A stretch of DNA of 64,000 bases, taken from positions 1 through 64,000 of the forward strand of contig NZ_JASISM010000005.1 of NCBI RefSeq assembly GCF_030063145.1, written 5' to 3'. A program made the translations under genes and the position numbers. The notes below the pieces were generated by a model. The model was not told where the DNA came from and made no database searches. It saw only the letters and a list, made by a program, of their open reading frames with translations. Positions 1 through 8,323 of the stretch are shown in pieces. Positions within the stretch are counted from its first letter, which is position 1; every line of letters begins with the position of its first letter. The stretch is from Cryobacterium sp. PH31-L1 (GTDB lineage Bacteria > Actinomycetota > Actinomycetes > Actinomycetales > Microbacteriaceae).

Positions 1-449
1 TGACTATCGTCGCGCACGGCGATCAAAGACGGGCTGGACATGGTGATGATTCCTGATTCTCGCCCTACGTCACACGGCGGACTTGCTCTTAGCTACTGGC
101 CTCACCCAACCCTGACACGTAGGGGTCTGCCAAGGAGAAGTCACCCGAGTAGTCTCGCGGTTCAATTGGTCGGTTCGATTCGACAAGTCGATGCTTGGGT
201 TTACCGAACGAAACCGTACGACGAGACCGATTCGAAGGACCGGCCCGCGAAGCTGGTCCTTCGCCAAGTTAGGTCCGGGTGTCTCGTAGAGGGTTCGGCT
301 TGCGGGCACACGTAAGGGACGACGACGCTAGCGCTTGCCGTCCCGACCTCCGGTTCTGCACAAATTCGCGGCATCGTCTCATCGAAGTGGTCGTGACTCG
401 TGGTGAGCTCTTGTGGACTCGGTAGGCTAATCCGTAAGGGGGCCTCAAA
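1..449. other. Gene-poor left edge
   Basis: I see no convincing gene here. Open frames on both strands are short, lack ribosome-binding sites and resemble nothing I know. The base composition looks less GC-rich than the housekeeping part of the window. A short frame running in from the left edge ends within the first 60 bases and could be the tail of an upstream gene, but this cannot be judged. The stretch may belong to an accessory element together with the integrase module further right. Confidence 0.4.
233..263. repeat. 9-bp perfect hairpin
   Basis: CGAAGGACC at 233-241 is matched by its exact reverse complement at 255-263 across a 13-base loop. No T-tract follows on either strand, so this is not a classical terminator. 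It lies in gene-poor DNA and its role is unknown. Confidence 0.4.
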
Positions 450-704
450 ATGGGAACAGAGATCCGGAGCCGCACACCATTCAGACGTACCTTCACCGTG
501 CTGCGCTCGGTAGGTGGAGTGGTCATTACGGTGGTCATAATTCTAGCCGATGTAGTGAAATCGACATCCGGGGGCGGAGCTTCCTCATCGGCGTACCCAA
601 CCGTAGTATGGCCGAGTTCGAAGACCAACGCGTCAACGGCCACTTACTCCGAAGAGGGACCGATCACGAAGAGAAAAAGACCCCACAGGAAGCGCAGTTC
701 CTAG
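450..704 (+). CDS. Small hypothetical membrane-anchored protein
   Basis: An 84-residue frame with a plausible ribosome-binding site (AAGGGGG about 7 bases before the ATG). A hydrophobic stretch at about residues 20-35 (rich in V and I) could be one membrane segment. It follows an Arg-containing N-terminus and precedes a Ser/Thr/Gly-rich tail that ends in a basic cluster (KRKRPHRKR). I do not recognise a family. The only support is the ribosome-binding site and the hydrophobic segment, so it may be a chance frame in accessory DNA. Confidence 0.3.
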   Translation: MGTEIRSRTPFRRTFTVLRSVGGVVITVVIILADVVKSTSGGGASSSAYPTVVWPSSKTNASTATYSEEGPITKRKRPHRKRSS

Positions 705-823
705 CAACAGCGTTTCGGCGGTAGCGGCGTAGTACCGGGTGGGGACCGCTGGGTTAGCAGCTGCGCCCGATTCCCAAAGCGGGTTCCTCAGCGACACAAC
801 GTCGGCGCCTTTGGCCTCCAGCT

Positions 824-913
824 GGTTTGGCCCCAGATCTGTCCTGGTCACCGTCCCCGAGTGACACGGCATCACCGGCGCGGCCGCCGGGAGGTTTGGC
901 CCCAGATCTGTCC
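824..913. repeat. Pair of 21-bp direct repeats
   Basis: A 21-bp sequence starting GGTTTGGCCCCAGATC occurs at 824-844 and again, identical, at 893-913, a 69-bp period. Copies this long and perfect are not expected by chance. They lie upstream of the photolyase-like gene in a stretch (705-1031) where I see no gene. They could be ends of a decayed transposon or a small insertion footprint, but no transposase or target-site duplication is visible. Confidence 0.6.
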
Positions 914-1031
914 CGCAGTCCGACGGCGAATTCAACAATTCGTTGCGACGACCGGTTGCGTTCGCTGTTCTGGGTCGCTCCAGAGGGCCGACCGGGACCT
1001 CCTCAAATTCACATGGTGCATGATGAGAGGG

Positions 1032-2243
1032 ATGTTCACTCCTACCCGAGCTGCCGGCCTCGAAACCCTCGGCCTGTTCGTCCCTCGTGCAGGGATAGAT
1101 TACGCGCGAGACCGCAATCACGACACTGGACCCTCCCGTGAAAACGTCTCCGGTCTCTCTCCGTACCTCCGTCACAGACTCCTGACCGAGCGCGAAGTGG
1201 TTTCGGCTGTCCTTGAACGGCATCGGTTCGGTGCATGCGAGAAATTTGTGCAGGAAGTCTTCTGGCGGACGTACTGGAAGGGATGGCTCGAGCAGAATCC
1301 CGAGGTGTGGCGACGGTATCGCCGCGATGCGGCCGACCTCGGGCTCGCGAGTGACACACACTCCGGAGGTTACCGCGAAGCTATCGCTGGGCACACCGGC
1401 ATTGATGCCATGGATGCGTGGGTGCGTGAGCTTGTGGACACCGGATACCTGCACAACCACACCCGCATGTGGTTTGCGAGCATCTGGATGTTCACGCTCG
1501 GCCTGCCGTGGCAACTCGGTGCGGACTTCTTCTATCGACACCTTCTTGATGGCGATGCCGCCTCCAACACGCTCTCCTGGCGGTGGGTTGCCGGGCTCCA
1601 GACCGCCGGAAAGACCTACCTCGCGACGGCATCGAACATTTCTCGCTACACCGAGGGCCGCTTCTCGCCATCGGGACTCGCCACGTCGGCACGAGCGATC
1701 ATTGAAGAGCCACTGCCAACGCGGGCACCGATTGCTCCCGCCGAGTCCACCCCATTGGGCACTCGAGTGGGACTGTTGCTGCACGAAGAGGATCTGGACG
1801 CGGCAAGCCTGCGCACCGAGTTTTCCTGGTTGGATTCGAACAGCCGACTCGTGGCTATCGCCGGATCCACCGATCCCGACGAGCGCTCGCCCTCCGGCGC
1901 CTCGGATACAGTGCGGCGATTCACGGCATCAGCCCTCGATGACGCGGCCAAGCGGGCCTTAGACGCCGTCGGGCGACCGGCGAAAGTGCTGCCCGACGCG
2001 CTCCCCTCCACGGTACTGAAGTGGGCGGAGTCCGAACGCCTCGATACGGTGGTCATGCCGAACGCACCGGTAGGCCCGGTGCAGCAACGGATGCTGACGC
2101 TCGGCGCCGCTCTCGCCTCGGAGGGAATAACGGTCACGATCGTCAGGCGGCGCTGGGACACGCTCGCTTGGCCCTACGCCGCGCGCGGGTTCTTCCCTTT
2201 CCGCGAGCGTATTCCTGAACTGCTGCACCAGCAGGGCTTGTAG
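1032..2243 (+). CDS. Cryptochrome/photolyase-like FAD-binding domain protein
   Basis: A flavoprotein of the photolyase/cryptochrome superfamily, about 403 residues from the chosen ATG. The helical FAD-binding core comes first: NVSGLSPYLRHRLL, FVQEVFWRTYWKGWLE, YLHNHTRMWFASIW and DGDAASNTLSWRWVAGLQT are the conserved FAD-pocket and electron-transfer blocks. A C-terminal segment of about 140 residues looks alpha/beta (VGLLLHEEDLDA, then DTVVMPNAPVGPVQQ). The usual N-terminal antenna domain is missing. The ATG at 1032 fits the first conserved block; in-frame ATGs at 1020 and 1023 are alternatives, and none has a strong ribosome-binding site. Substrate (DNA lesion or signal) cannot be inferred. 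It sits between a direct repeat and an integrase module. Confidence 0.8.
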   Translation: MFTPTRAAGLETLGLFVPRAGIDYARDRNHDTGPSRENVSGLSPYLRHRLLTEREVVSAVLERHRFGACEKFVQEVFWRTYWKGWLEQNPEVWRRYRRDAADLGLASDTHSGGYREAIAGHTGIDAMDAWVRELVDTGYLHNHTRMWFASIWMFTLGLPWQLGADFFYRHLLDGDAASNTLSWRWVAGLQTAGKTYLATASNISRYTEGRFSPSGLATSARAIIEEPLPTRAPIAPAESTPLGTRVGLLLHEEDLDAASLRTEFSWLDSNSRLVAIAGSTDPDERSPSGASDTVRRFTASALDDAAKRALDAVGRPAKVLPDALPSTVLKWAESERLDTVVMPNAPVGPVQQRMLTLGAALASEGITVTIVRRRWDTLAWPYAARGFFPFRERIPELLHQQGL

Positions 2244-2586
2244 ACCCGGGCCCCTGACACAGGGCGACACGATCAGCAGAGTCGAGCATCCGCCGGACAC
2301 ATCACGCCGCACAATGCCTAGAGCGTCGGTAACTGCTTACTTGTCGGCTTCGGGAAATCGCCAAGCGCAAAAACACCACTTCGGAGGTCAACGGGACACC
2401 GGCGGTGTTCAGCCAACACTGCGATGTATTTCACAACGCCGTGCCCACATTGAAGGGGCACACGGAGAGTATCGTCGTTACCTCGACATCGACGAGGAAA
2501 TGCCCTGTCACCAATGTTTTTAGACAATTTCGGCCACTGTCACCTAACCGTGCAGGAGACCCCTCAAGGGTTCCCTTCTTAAACTC
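2244..2586. other. Intergenic stretch downstream of the integrase gene
   Basis: It holds the 3' flanks of the photolyase-like gene and the convergent integrase gene. A 69-codon minus-strand frame is present but starts with TTG, has no ribosome-binding site and resembles nothing I know. If the integrase follows the common xis-int-attP order, the attachment site should lie here, but I found no copy of the neighbouring tRNA 3' end. Confidence 0.4.
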
Positions 2587-3774
2587 CTACGGTGGAGGCG
2601 CCAACCGCTGCATTACCTCCGCCGGCCCTGACTTCACAGTGCGGTCAGGCTCCGCATAGTGCGCCTTCGTCGTCGACGTTGACGTGTGCCCGAGCATGTC
2701 GGCCGCCGCCTGCAGGCCGAGCTCGTTGGCAAGCAAAGTCGCGCCGGTGCGGCGAAACGAATGCGGAGTGATGTCCATGCCCTCGAGGCCAGCCTTTCGG
2801 AGTATCCCCCGGAACGTGCGCCGAACGTTGTACGGCGTGAGCGGAGTGCCCACCCGGGAGTAGAAAAGCAGATGCTCCGCATCCTCCGGATCGAGCAACG
2901 CCAGGCGCTGGCGAATCACGTCGGCCGCGAACGGCGGCACGGGGATGATTCGGTTCGACTCGTGCGTCTTGGGGTGCTCCTGGCGGTGCACGGCGGCCCC
3001 TTTGTGCACGACGATCGTTCCGCTAACGCTCACCTGGGGCGGATCATTATCCAGGTCGACGTCACACTGACGAAGCGCGAGCGCCTCTCCGATGCGCGTC
3101 GCGGTGCCGAGCATGACCTCGATAATGTCGCGCACCTGGCCGTCGGACCGCGGTCCCATCCTGCCCTCTTGCGAGCGCCACTCGCGCGCCGCGAGTCGGA
3201 TAGCGGCGATCTGCTCTGTCGTCAGCGCCTTCGGGGTATGCGGAGGCTTCTTCATGCGCGAGGCCTCTTTGACGGGATTGCGTGCAATGATCTCTCGTCG
3301 AACGGCGAAGGCCATGATCATGCCCAGGATCGTGCGTGAGTGCTTCGCCTGTGTGTAGGACTTCTCGCGCTGCTGCTTGAGATAGCGCTCGACCCGGCCG
3401 ACACTCACCTCTCGAATGGTGAAGTGCGCGAAGAAGGGCAGCACCAGTGTTCCCAGCTGACGCTGATACGTCTCTTTGGTGCCTTGAGAACGGTCAACGT
3501 CGTGCTCGACGTCGTCGAGCCAGGCGGCGGCGAGCAACGGGAACGGCGACCCTGCGTTAAGAGCGTCGTCGAGTCCACCGGCACGCATTCGTGCGGCCAG
3601 GTCGACCTTGAGCGCGGCTTGCGCAGCGTTTCGACTCGAGCTGGTCGCGGTGACCTTGCGGGTCTGGCCGTCCCAATCACGAAAGACGGTTACGGCTCGA
3701 AACATTCCCGACTTGACCTTGCGCGTTCTGATCGTGCCGCCGGTGCTGATGGGTGTGCGGGGACGCCCCGCCAT
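2587..3774 (-). CDS. Tyrosine recombinase (phage-type integrase)
   Basis: Site-specific recombinase of 395 residues that would integrate or excise a mobile element by DNA strand exchange. An N-terminal Arm/AP2-like region precedes a SAM-like core-binding domain (about 95-190) and the catalytic domain. The catalytic set is intact: Arg in TATRIGEAL, the HxxR box HSFRRTGAT, His in LGHTSTSTT and the Tyr nucleophile in AHYAEPD. Its ATG overlaps the stop codon of the upstream excisionase gene (ATGA), so the two are translated together. No other phage or conjugation genes are in view, so this is either the edge of an element extending left beyond the window or a stripped remnant. Confidence 0.95.
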   Translation of the reverse strand: MAGRPRTPISTGGTIRTRKVKSGMFRAVTVFRDWDGQTRKVTATSSSRNAAQAALKVDLAARMRAGGLDDALNAGSPFPLLAAAWLDDVEHDVDRSQGTKETYQRQLGTLVLPFFAHFTIREVSVGRVERYLKQQREKSYTQAKHSRTILGMIMAFAVRREIIARNPVKEASRMKKPPHTPKALTTEQIAAIRLAAREWRSQEGRMGPRSDGQVRDIIEVMLGTATRIGEALALRQCDVDLDNDPPQVSVSGTIVVHKGAAVHRQEHPKTHESNRIIPVPPFAADVIRQRLALLDPEDAEHLLFYSRVGTPLTPYNVRRTFRGILRKAGLEGMDITPHSFRRTGATLLANELGLQAAADMLGHTSTSTTKAHYAEPDRTVKSGPAEVMQRLAPPP

Positions 3775-4127
3775 CAGAGATTGGATTCGAGAGTGCGCCG
3801 AGACCGATCCGGCTCACGAAGGCTGTCGAGCCAGCTGAGGACATCAGATACGTGGTAACGAATCTCCCGTCCGACGCGAAAGCCGGTCGGTCCGCGGCCA
3901 TCGTTACGGAGATCGTAGATTGCTTGCACGTGCACGCCGAGATACTCGGCGAGCTCGCTGGTCGTGAGTACAGGCTCGAGACCGAGCCGAGAGAGGGTGT
4001 GAGTGTCCATAACCCACAGGTGGGCGAGGCCGATCCAGAGCACTCGAACTCGCGCGTGCACCTCGATCAGAGGTGGCTGTGAGGGGTCAGAATTTTTGAA
4101 TAAACGGATAATAAACGGATACTTCAT
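3774..4127 (-). CDS. Excisionase-family helix-turn-helix protein
   Basis: Small DNA-binding protein with an AlpA/MerR-like excisionase domain at its C-terminal half (LTTSELAEYLGVHVQAIYDL, then GREIRYHVSDVLSWL). Such proteins steer integrase toward excision and may regulate the operon. AGGAG at 4137-4141 lies 9 bases before ATG 4127 (a TTG at 4130 is an alternative). That supports this longer start over the internal ATG at 4010, which would give only the helix-turn-helix part. The stop overlaps the integrase ATG. The gene begins about 50 bp from the 3' end of the adjacent tRNA gene. Confidence 0.8.
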   Translation of the reverse strand: MKYPFIIRLFKNSDPSQPPLIEVHARVRVLWIGLAHLWVMDTHTLSRLGLEPVLTTSELAEYLGVHVQAIYDLRNDGRGPTGFRVGREIRYHVSDVLSWLDSLREPDRSRRTLESNL

Positions 4128-4181
4128 CAAGTCTTGCTCCTATGGTGAGAACAAGAAAACCTGATCAAACGATGTTTCGAG

Positions 4182-4255
4182 TAGGGCGGCCGGGACTTGA
4201 ACCCGGGACCGACGGATTATGAGTCCGCTGCTCTAACCAGCTGAGCTACCGCCCC
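4182..4255 (-). tRNA. tRNA with CAT anticodon (Met elongator or Ile2)
   Basis: A complete cloverleaf: 7-bp acceptor stem (GGGGCGG with CCGCCCT, first pair G-U), D arm AGCTCAGCTGGTTAGAGC, anticodon stem GCGGA/TCCGT with loop CTCATAA, and T arm with GGTTCAA. Discriminator base is A and the 3' CCA is not encoded. CAT anticodons are shared by methionine tRNAs and by the lysidine-modified isoleucine tRNA; I cannot settle this by eye. Its 3' end faces the integrase module, and tRNA 3' ends are common integration sites. Confidence 0.92.
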
Positions 4256-4292
4256 AAAGGTACAACCAACGGTTGCACCCACAGACATGTGA

Positions 4293-5573
4293 CTACTCGG
4301 GCGTCTGCGACGAGGCTCCGTTGGAGACCAGATCGCTCACCGGCTCTCCACGATACAGGCATTCGAATGTGTTCAACGTGCGCTTGATGTCGTGGGCGGC
4401 AATGAGCTTGAGCGACTCTCGCTTGAGCTCTTCCAAGCGCTCCGGCGACGCCGTAAGCACTACGGTCAGCTTGTCCGCCAGATCCTGCGCGTCGCTCGGC
4501 TTGAACAGGTAACCATTCGCCTCATCGTGCACGAGGTGAGGCAGTGCCATGGCATCCGCTGCGACAATGGGCAGTCCGGAGGCCATCGCCTCCATCGTGG
4601 CGATACTCTGCAACTCGGCGACAGACGGCATGGCAAACACCGTGGCGCGCGAATACGCCGCGCGCAGCTCATCGTCCGTCACGTAACCGGTGAAGGTGAC
4701 ACGCGAGCGGATGCCGAGTGTGTCCGCCAGGTGCTCCAGGTTGCGTCTCTGATCGCCCCCGCCGACTATTTCGATCTGGGCATCGAGGTTGGCTGGCAGC
4801 AGCGCAGCGGCCTGAAGTAGAACGTCAATCTGCTTCTCGCCGGTGACGCGCCCGACGAAGAGGATGCGATTCGCGGTGCGCGTCTCAAAATTCGGTGCGT
4901 AGTTGTCGGCATCGATCCCGCATGAAATGGCGTAGACCCCGGTGAGGCCGGTGTATTTCTCGAGAAACTGGGCTGCGCGGCGAGTCGGAGTGGTGACTGC
5001 TGCGGCGCGCCCGAAGGTGCGTCGGGCCGCCCGCCACGCGGCCTTGATGACTCGGTCCTGCAAGCCGAGCGGAACGAGGGAGAACTTCACCATGTTCTCG
5101 GGCATGAAGTGGTTGGTGCCAACCAAGCGGATGTTGCGCTTCGCCGCCTCGATGGACACGCCACGCCCCACGTTGATGTGCGACTGAAAGTGCACGACAT
5201 CGGGGCGGAAGGAGTCCAGAATGCGTCGGCTTTCGCCGCGAATCAGCCAGGGTAGGGCAAATCGCAGCCAGTCGTGCGGGTACCAGCGCCAGCTGTGCAG
5301 GCGGTGCACGACCATCGGCTGGCCCTCATGCATTTCGGTCCAGCTGCCGTGCTTGCGCGACGAGGCCGGAGCCATGATCTGAACTTCATGGCCGCGCGCG
5401 ACCAGTCCGGCGGCGAGCCGTTCGGCAAATCGTGCCGCGCCGTTCACGTCGGGTGCAAAGGTGTCGGCGGCGATGAGCACGCGAATCCGAGGTTTCTCGG
5501 TTAGCGCATCCGGCGCGCTCTCGGGCGCATCGCCCGGGGTCGGGCTGCTCAGCAAGTCGGTCGAATCTGACAA
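4293..5573 (-). CDS. Family 4 glycosyltransferase
   Basis: GT-B fold glycosyltransferase of 426 residues, probably transferring a hexose from a nucleotide or GDP-mannose donor to a lipid or polysaccharide acceptor at the inner face of the membrane. The N-terminal acceptor domain shows PRIRVLIAADTFAPDVNGAA and PDVVHFQSH. The C-terminal donor domain shows ILFVGRVTGEKQIDVLLQA and the EX7E signature (E in AELQSIATMEAMASGLP). A TAGAAT box at 5669-5674 could be the -10 of its promoter. The precise sugar and acceptor are unknown; relatives include mannosyltransferases of phosphatidylinositol mannoside and glycolipid synthesis. Confidence 0.88.
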   Translation of the reverse strand: MSDSTDLLSSPTPGDAPESAPDALTEKPRIRVLIAADTFAPDVNGAARFAERLAAGLVARGHEVQIMAPASSRKHGSWTEMHEGQPMVVHRLHSWRWYPHDWLRFALPWLIRGESRRILDSFRPDVVHFQSHINVGRGVSIEAAKRNIRLVGTNHFMPENMVKFSLVPLGLQDRVIKAAWRAARRTFGRAAAVTTPTRRAAQFLEKYTGLTGVYAISCGIDADNYAPNFETRTANRILFVGRVTGEKQIDVLLQAAALLPANLDAQIEIVGGGDQRRNLEHLADTLGIRSRVTFTGYVTDDELRAAYSRATVFAMPSVAELQSIATMEAMASGLPIVAADAMALPHLVHDEANGYLFKPSDAQDLADKLTVVLTASPERLEELKRESLKLIAAHDIKRTLNTFECLYRGEPVSDLVSNGASSQTPE

Positions 5574-5728
5574 GTGGAGTGGTCCCTACGTTGGTGGGCC
5601 GGGGGTCATCGTCCGGCGGGCTATCTCGGGTGCGCGCGGCAAGAAATGACGCTGCGCCCTCGAACCCTATTCTAAACCGTGCCTACCGCGCGGCGCCCCG
5701 CACCGTGGCGGCCCAAATTCGCAGGAGG

Positions 5729-6643
5729 TCAGCGATCGAGTTGTGGGTGGTACCGCGCGAGCAGGAAGACGCCCCGAATGGCGATCGCGCCGGCAACGAC
5801 GAAGGCGATTGCTGCTGCGGGTGGGGCCTGGCTGGCCTCGCCCAACACAACGATTCCGATTCCCACCGCCACGAGCGGGTCGACGACGGTGAGCCCGGCA
5901 ATGACCAGATCGGGCGGTCCCGACGCGTAGGCGTTCTGAACGAAGTAGGCCCCGAGGGCTGCGGCCAAGAGCAGACCGAGCACACAGGTCAGGGTCAGCC
6001 ACTCAAAGTTTCCGTGCTGGGTGCGGTTGATCACGACCTTGGCGAGGGTGGCGACGAACCCGTAAAGCACGCCGGCGCCGAGAATGTAGAAGATCGCCTG
6101 GGACCGGCGACGCAGAAACCCAAAAGCGAGCCCAAAGGCCAGCAGGACGGCCGCAAGCACGATGAGGATGGTCACCAAATTTTGGTCTGTGACAGGTTTG
6201 TCGACTGCGGTGAACGCGGCAACGGTGACGAACAGGCCGACCCCGCCCACGCACATCGAGATGGCGATAATGCTCGCGCGATTGATCTTGACTTTGCTGA
6301 CTCTCGCGTTCAGGACTGCGGTGATCACCAGGGCGACTGCCCCGAGCGGCTGCACGACGATGATGGGTGCGAAGGCGAGGCTGGTCAGTTGGAACACGAT
6401 GGCCAGACCGAGCATGAGCGAACCGAAAACCCACGACGGCCGAGCCAGCAGCAGGGTCAGCTGGCGTACGTTGAGTCCGCCAGTGACCTCTTCGGTGCGT
6501 GCCTCGACTTTGGTGACGCCGCGGTGCTGAAATTGAGCACCGAGGGAGAGAAAGACCGCACCGACCAAGGCCAGCGGAATTCCGATGGCCTGACGTGGAT
6601 CGATAGCGATTTCTGTCGCCAGATCGGTTAGGTCAGAGGTCAC
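5729..6643 (-). CDS. DMT-superfamily membrane transporter
   Basis: A 304-residue polytopic membrane protein with about nine or ten hydrophobic helices in two halves, matching the drug/metabolite transporter superfamily (EamA/NIPA-like). Landmarks are the N-terminal VGAVFLSLGAQFQHRG, the QPLGAVALVITAVLNA loop that closes the first half, and the matching GLTVVDPLVAVGIGIVVLGE in the second. Substrate unknown. It is divergent from the peptide deformylase gene, with only about 40 bp between the two starts. Confidence 0.8.
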   Translation of the reverse strand: MTSDLTDLATEIAIDPRQAIGIPLALVGAVFLSLGAQFQHRGVTKVEARTEEVTGGLNVRQLTLLLARPSWVFGSLMLGLAIVFQLTSLAFAPIIVVQPLGAVALVITAVLNARVSKVKINRASIIAISMCVGGVGLFVTVAAFTAVDKPVTDQNLVTILIVLAAVLLAFGLAFGFLRRRSQAIFYILGAGVLYGFVATLAKVVINRTQHGNFEWLTLTCVLGLLLAAALGAYFVQNAYASGPPDLVIAGLTVVDPLVAVGIGIVVLGEASQAPPAAAIAFVVAGAIAIRGVFLLARYHPQLDR

Positions 6644-6683
6644 TTGATGACCCTATCGACAAGCTTGCCGATATTCTGGAGAA

Positions 6684-7256
6684 ATGGCCGTACGCGCGAT
6701 AGTAATTTCAGGTGACCCCGTTCTCCACTCCCCCGCAGCTCCCGTCGTCGATTTCGACGATAGTTTGCGCGAATTGGTGCAAGACATGTTCGAGACGATG
6801 GATGCCGCGCCGGGGGTCGGTCTCGCCGCCACCCAGGTGGGAGTTGGGCTGCGCATTTTCACCTACAGCTACCAGGACGATGACGAGGTATCGTGGCGCG
6901 GCGTTGCGATCAACCCCGAACTGTGGATCACGCCCGTGTCGGCCGAGCCCGTCGATGACGAGAATGTCGACGAAGACGAAGGGTGCCTGTCATTTCCGGG
7001 CGAGCGTTTTCCCCTGAAACGATCCCAGTCCGCCATTTTGCGGGCCGTCGATGCCGAGCAGCAACCCTTCGAGATTCGAGCGGATGGCTGGCTCGCCCGC
7101 ATCTTCCAGCACGAGTACGACCACCTCGACGGAACGCTCTACGTGGATCGCCTCGAGCACGTCTACGCGAAAATGGCGGCCAAGGTCGAACGCAAGAAGA
7201 GTTGGGGCGTGCCCGGCCTGAGCTGGACCCCCGGTGTCGACGACCTCGAGGGTTAG
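6684..7256 (+). CDS. def: Peptide deformylase
   Basis: Metal-dependent deformylase of 190 residues that removes the formyl group from nascent protein N-termini. All three signature motifs are present: GVGLAATQ at residues 44-51, EGCLS with metal ligand Cys101, and HEYDH at 143-147 supplying two His ligands and the catalytic Glu. Length is normal. GGAG lies just before the ATG at 6684. The stop codon abuts the stop of azlD on the other strand with no bases between. Confidence 0.97.
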   Translation: MAVRAIVISGDPVLHSPAAPVVDFDDSLRELVQDMFETMDAAPGVGLAATQVGVGLRIFTYSYQDDDEVSWRGVAINPELWITPVSAEPVDDENVDEDEGCLSFPGERFPLKRSQSAILRAVDAEQQPFEIRADGWLARIFQHEYDHLDGTLYVDRLEHVYAKMAAKVERKKSWGVPGLSWTPGVDDLEG

Positions 7257-7562
7257 TTAGGTCAGCGCGCGCAGCCCCGCGGCCACCAGCGCCGCCACGA
7301 TCACGACGACGATGAACGGCGTTTTGATCGCGAACAGTCCGGCCGCCACGATCACGGCGGGAATGCGGGCGTCCACGGTGAGCGCCTGCCCGCTGCCGAG
7401 CGTCTGCACGGCGATCAGCGCCGCGAGCAGCGCCACCGTCAGCAGGTCGGCGATGCGCGACGGCGTGGGCTTGTGCAACAGGGCCGGCGGCACGAGGTAA
7501 CCGGCCAGCTTGAGCGCGAGTACGGCGATCGACGCGGCAATGATGATCTGCCACAGGGTCAT
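7257..7562 (-). CDS. azlD: AzlD-family branched-chain amino acid exporter small subunit
   Basis: A 101-residue protein with about four membrane helices, matching AzlD, the small partner of AzlC. The pair is known for exporting branched-chain amino acids and their analogues. The start ATG at 7562 overlaps the azlC stop (ATGA), so the two subunits are translationally coupled. It is the last gene of the sensor-like/azlC/azlD string. Confidence 0.9.
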   Translation of the reverse strand: MTLWQIIIAASIAVLALKLAGYLVPPALLHKPTPSRIADLLTVALLAALIAVQTLGSGQALTVDARIPAVIVAAGLFAIKTPFIVVVIVAALVAAGLRALT

Positions 7563-8323
7563 GAGCGCAACCCCCTTCGAGCGGATGCCCCGCCCGGCAC
7601 GGTCGGCCCGCCGAGCCAGTTGAACAGGCCCACCAGAACGGCCACGAGGGCAGCGACCAGCACGGGCAGACCCGGCATGAGCACGGGGGTGAGCGTGGCG
7701 GCGACGACCGCTGCCGCGACGGCCACGGCGACCGCCTGCATCCGCTTGAGGCGCGGCCAGAGCAGGCCGACGAACGCGGCCGCTGCGGCAGCGTCGAGCC
7801 CGTAGGCCCTGGTATCGCCGAGGGCATCGCCGATCAGTGCGCCGATCAGGGTGGTCGCGTTCCAGCCGATGAAAACGGCCAGGCCGGTGACCCAGAAGCC
7901 GACCCGGCGGCTGTGCGGTGTGGGCTGGGCGAGGGCGACAGCGGTGGATTCGTCGATGGTGATCCACCCGGCGGCCAGGCGTTTCCAGAGGCCGGCGCCG
8001 ACGATCGGTGCGGTCCGCATGCCGTAGATGCCATTGCGCACACCGAGCAGCGCTGCGCTCGCGATGGCTGCCGGGCCAGCGCCAACCCCGCCGGCAGCGA
8101 GCACGCCGATGAGGGCGAATTGGGAGCCCCCGGAGAACATGACGATGCTGACGAAACTGGTCTGCCAAATGTCGAGCCCCGCGGCGACCGATAGAGCACC
8201 GAACGACACCCCGTAGGCAGCGGTGGCGAGCCCCACGGCCAGGCCTTCACGAACGGCCAGGCGTCGCTGGCGGGTCTCGTCGTCGGCATGGGTTGCAGGC
8301 ACGGTGAGGGGCGCCGGGGTCAC
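7559..8323 (-). CDS. azlC: AzlC-family branched-chain amino acid permease
   Basis: Large subunit of an AzlCD-type exporter, 254 residues with several membrane helices. Family blocks include AVGLATAAYGVSFGAL near the N-terminus, VSIVMFSGGSQFALIGVLAAG, RNGIYGM and WITIDESTAVAL. Its ATG (8323) overlaps the stop of the sensor-kinase-like gene upstream (ATGA), and its stop overlaps azlD. This suggests the kinase-like protein serves the exporter, but that is inferred from context only. Confidence 0.92.
   Translation of the reverse strand: MTPAPLTVPATHADDETRQRRLAVREGLAVGLATAAYGVSFGALSVAAGLDIWQTSFVSIVMFSGGSQFALIGVLAAGGVGAGPAAIASAALLGVRNGIYGMRTAPIVGAGLWKRLAAGWITIDESTAVALAQPTPHSRRVGFWVTGLAVFIGWNATTLIGALIGDALGDTRAYGLDAAAAAAFVGLLWPRLKRMQAVAVAVAAAVVAATLTPVLMPGLPVLVAALVAVLVGLFNWLGGPTVPGGASARRGLRS

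Noticed and set aside
2240..2260. ACCCGGG near the end of the FAD-protein gene as a possible copy of the tRNA 3' end (attachment site)
   Set aside because: Only a 7-base match; far too short for an attachment core.
2318..2527. 69-codon minus-strand frame after the integrase gene
   Set aside because: TTG start, no ribosome-binding site, no recognisable sequence.
5579..6631. Long plus-strand frame opposite the DMT transporter gene
   Set aside because: Antisense shadow typical of high-GC DNA, charged composition without any domain.
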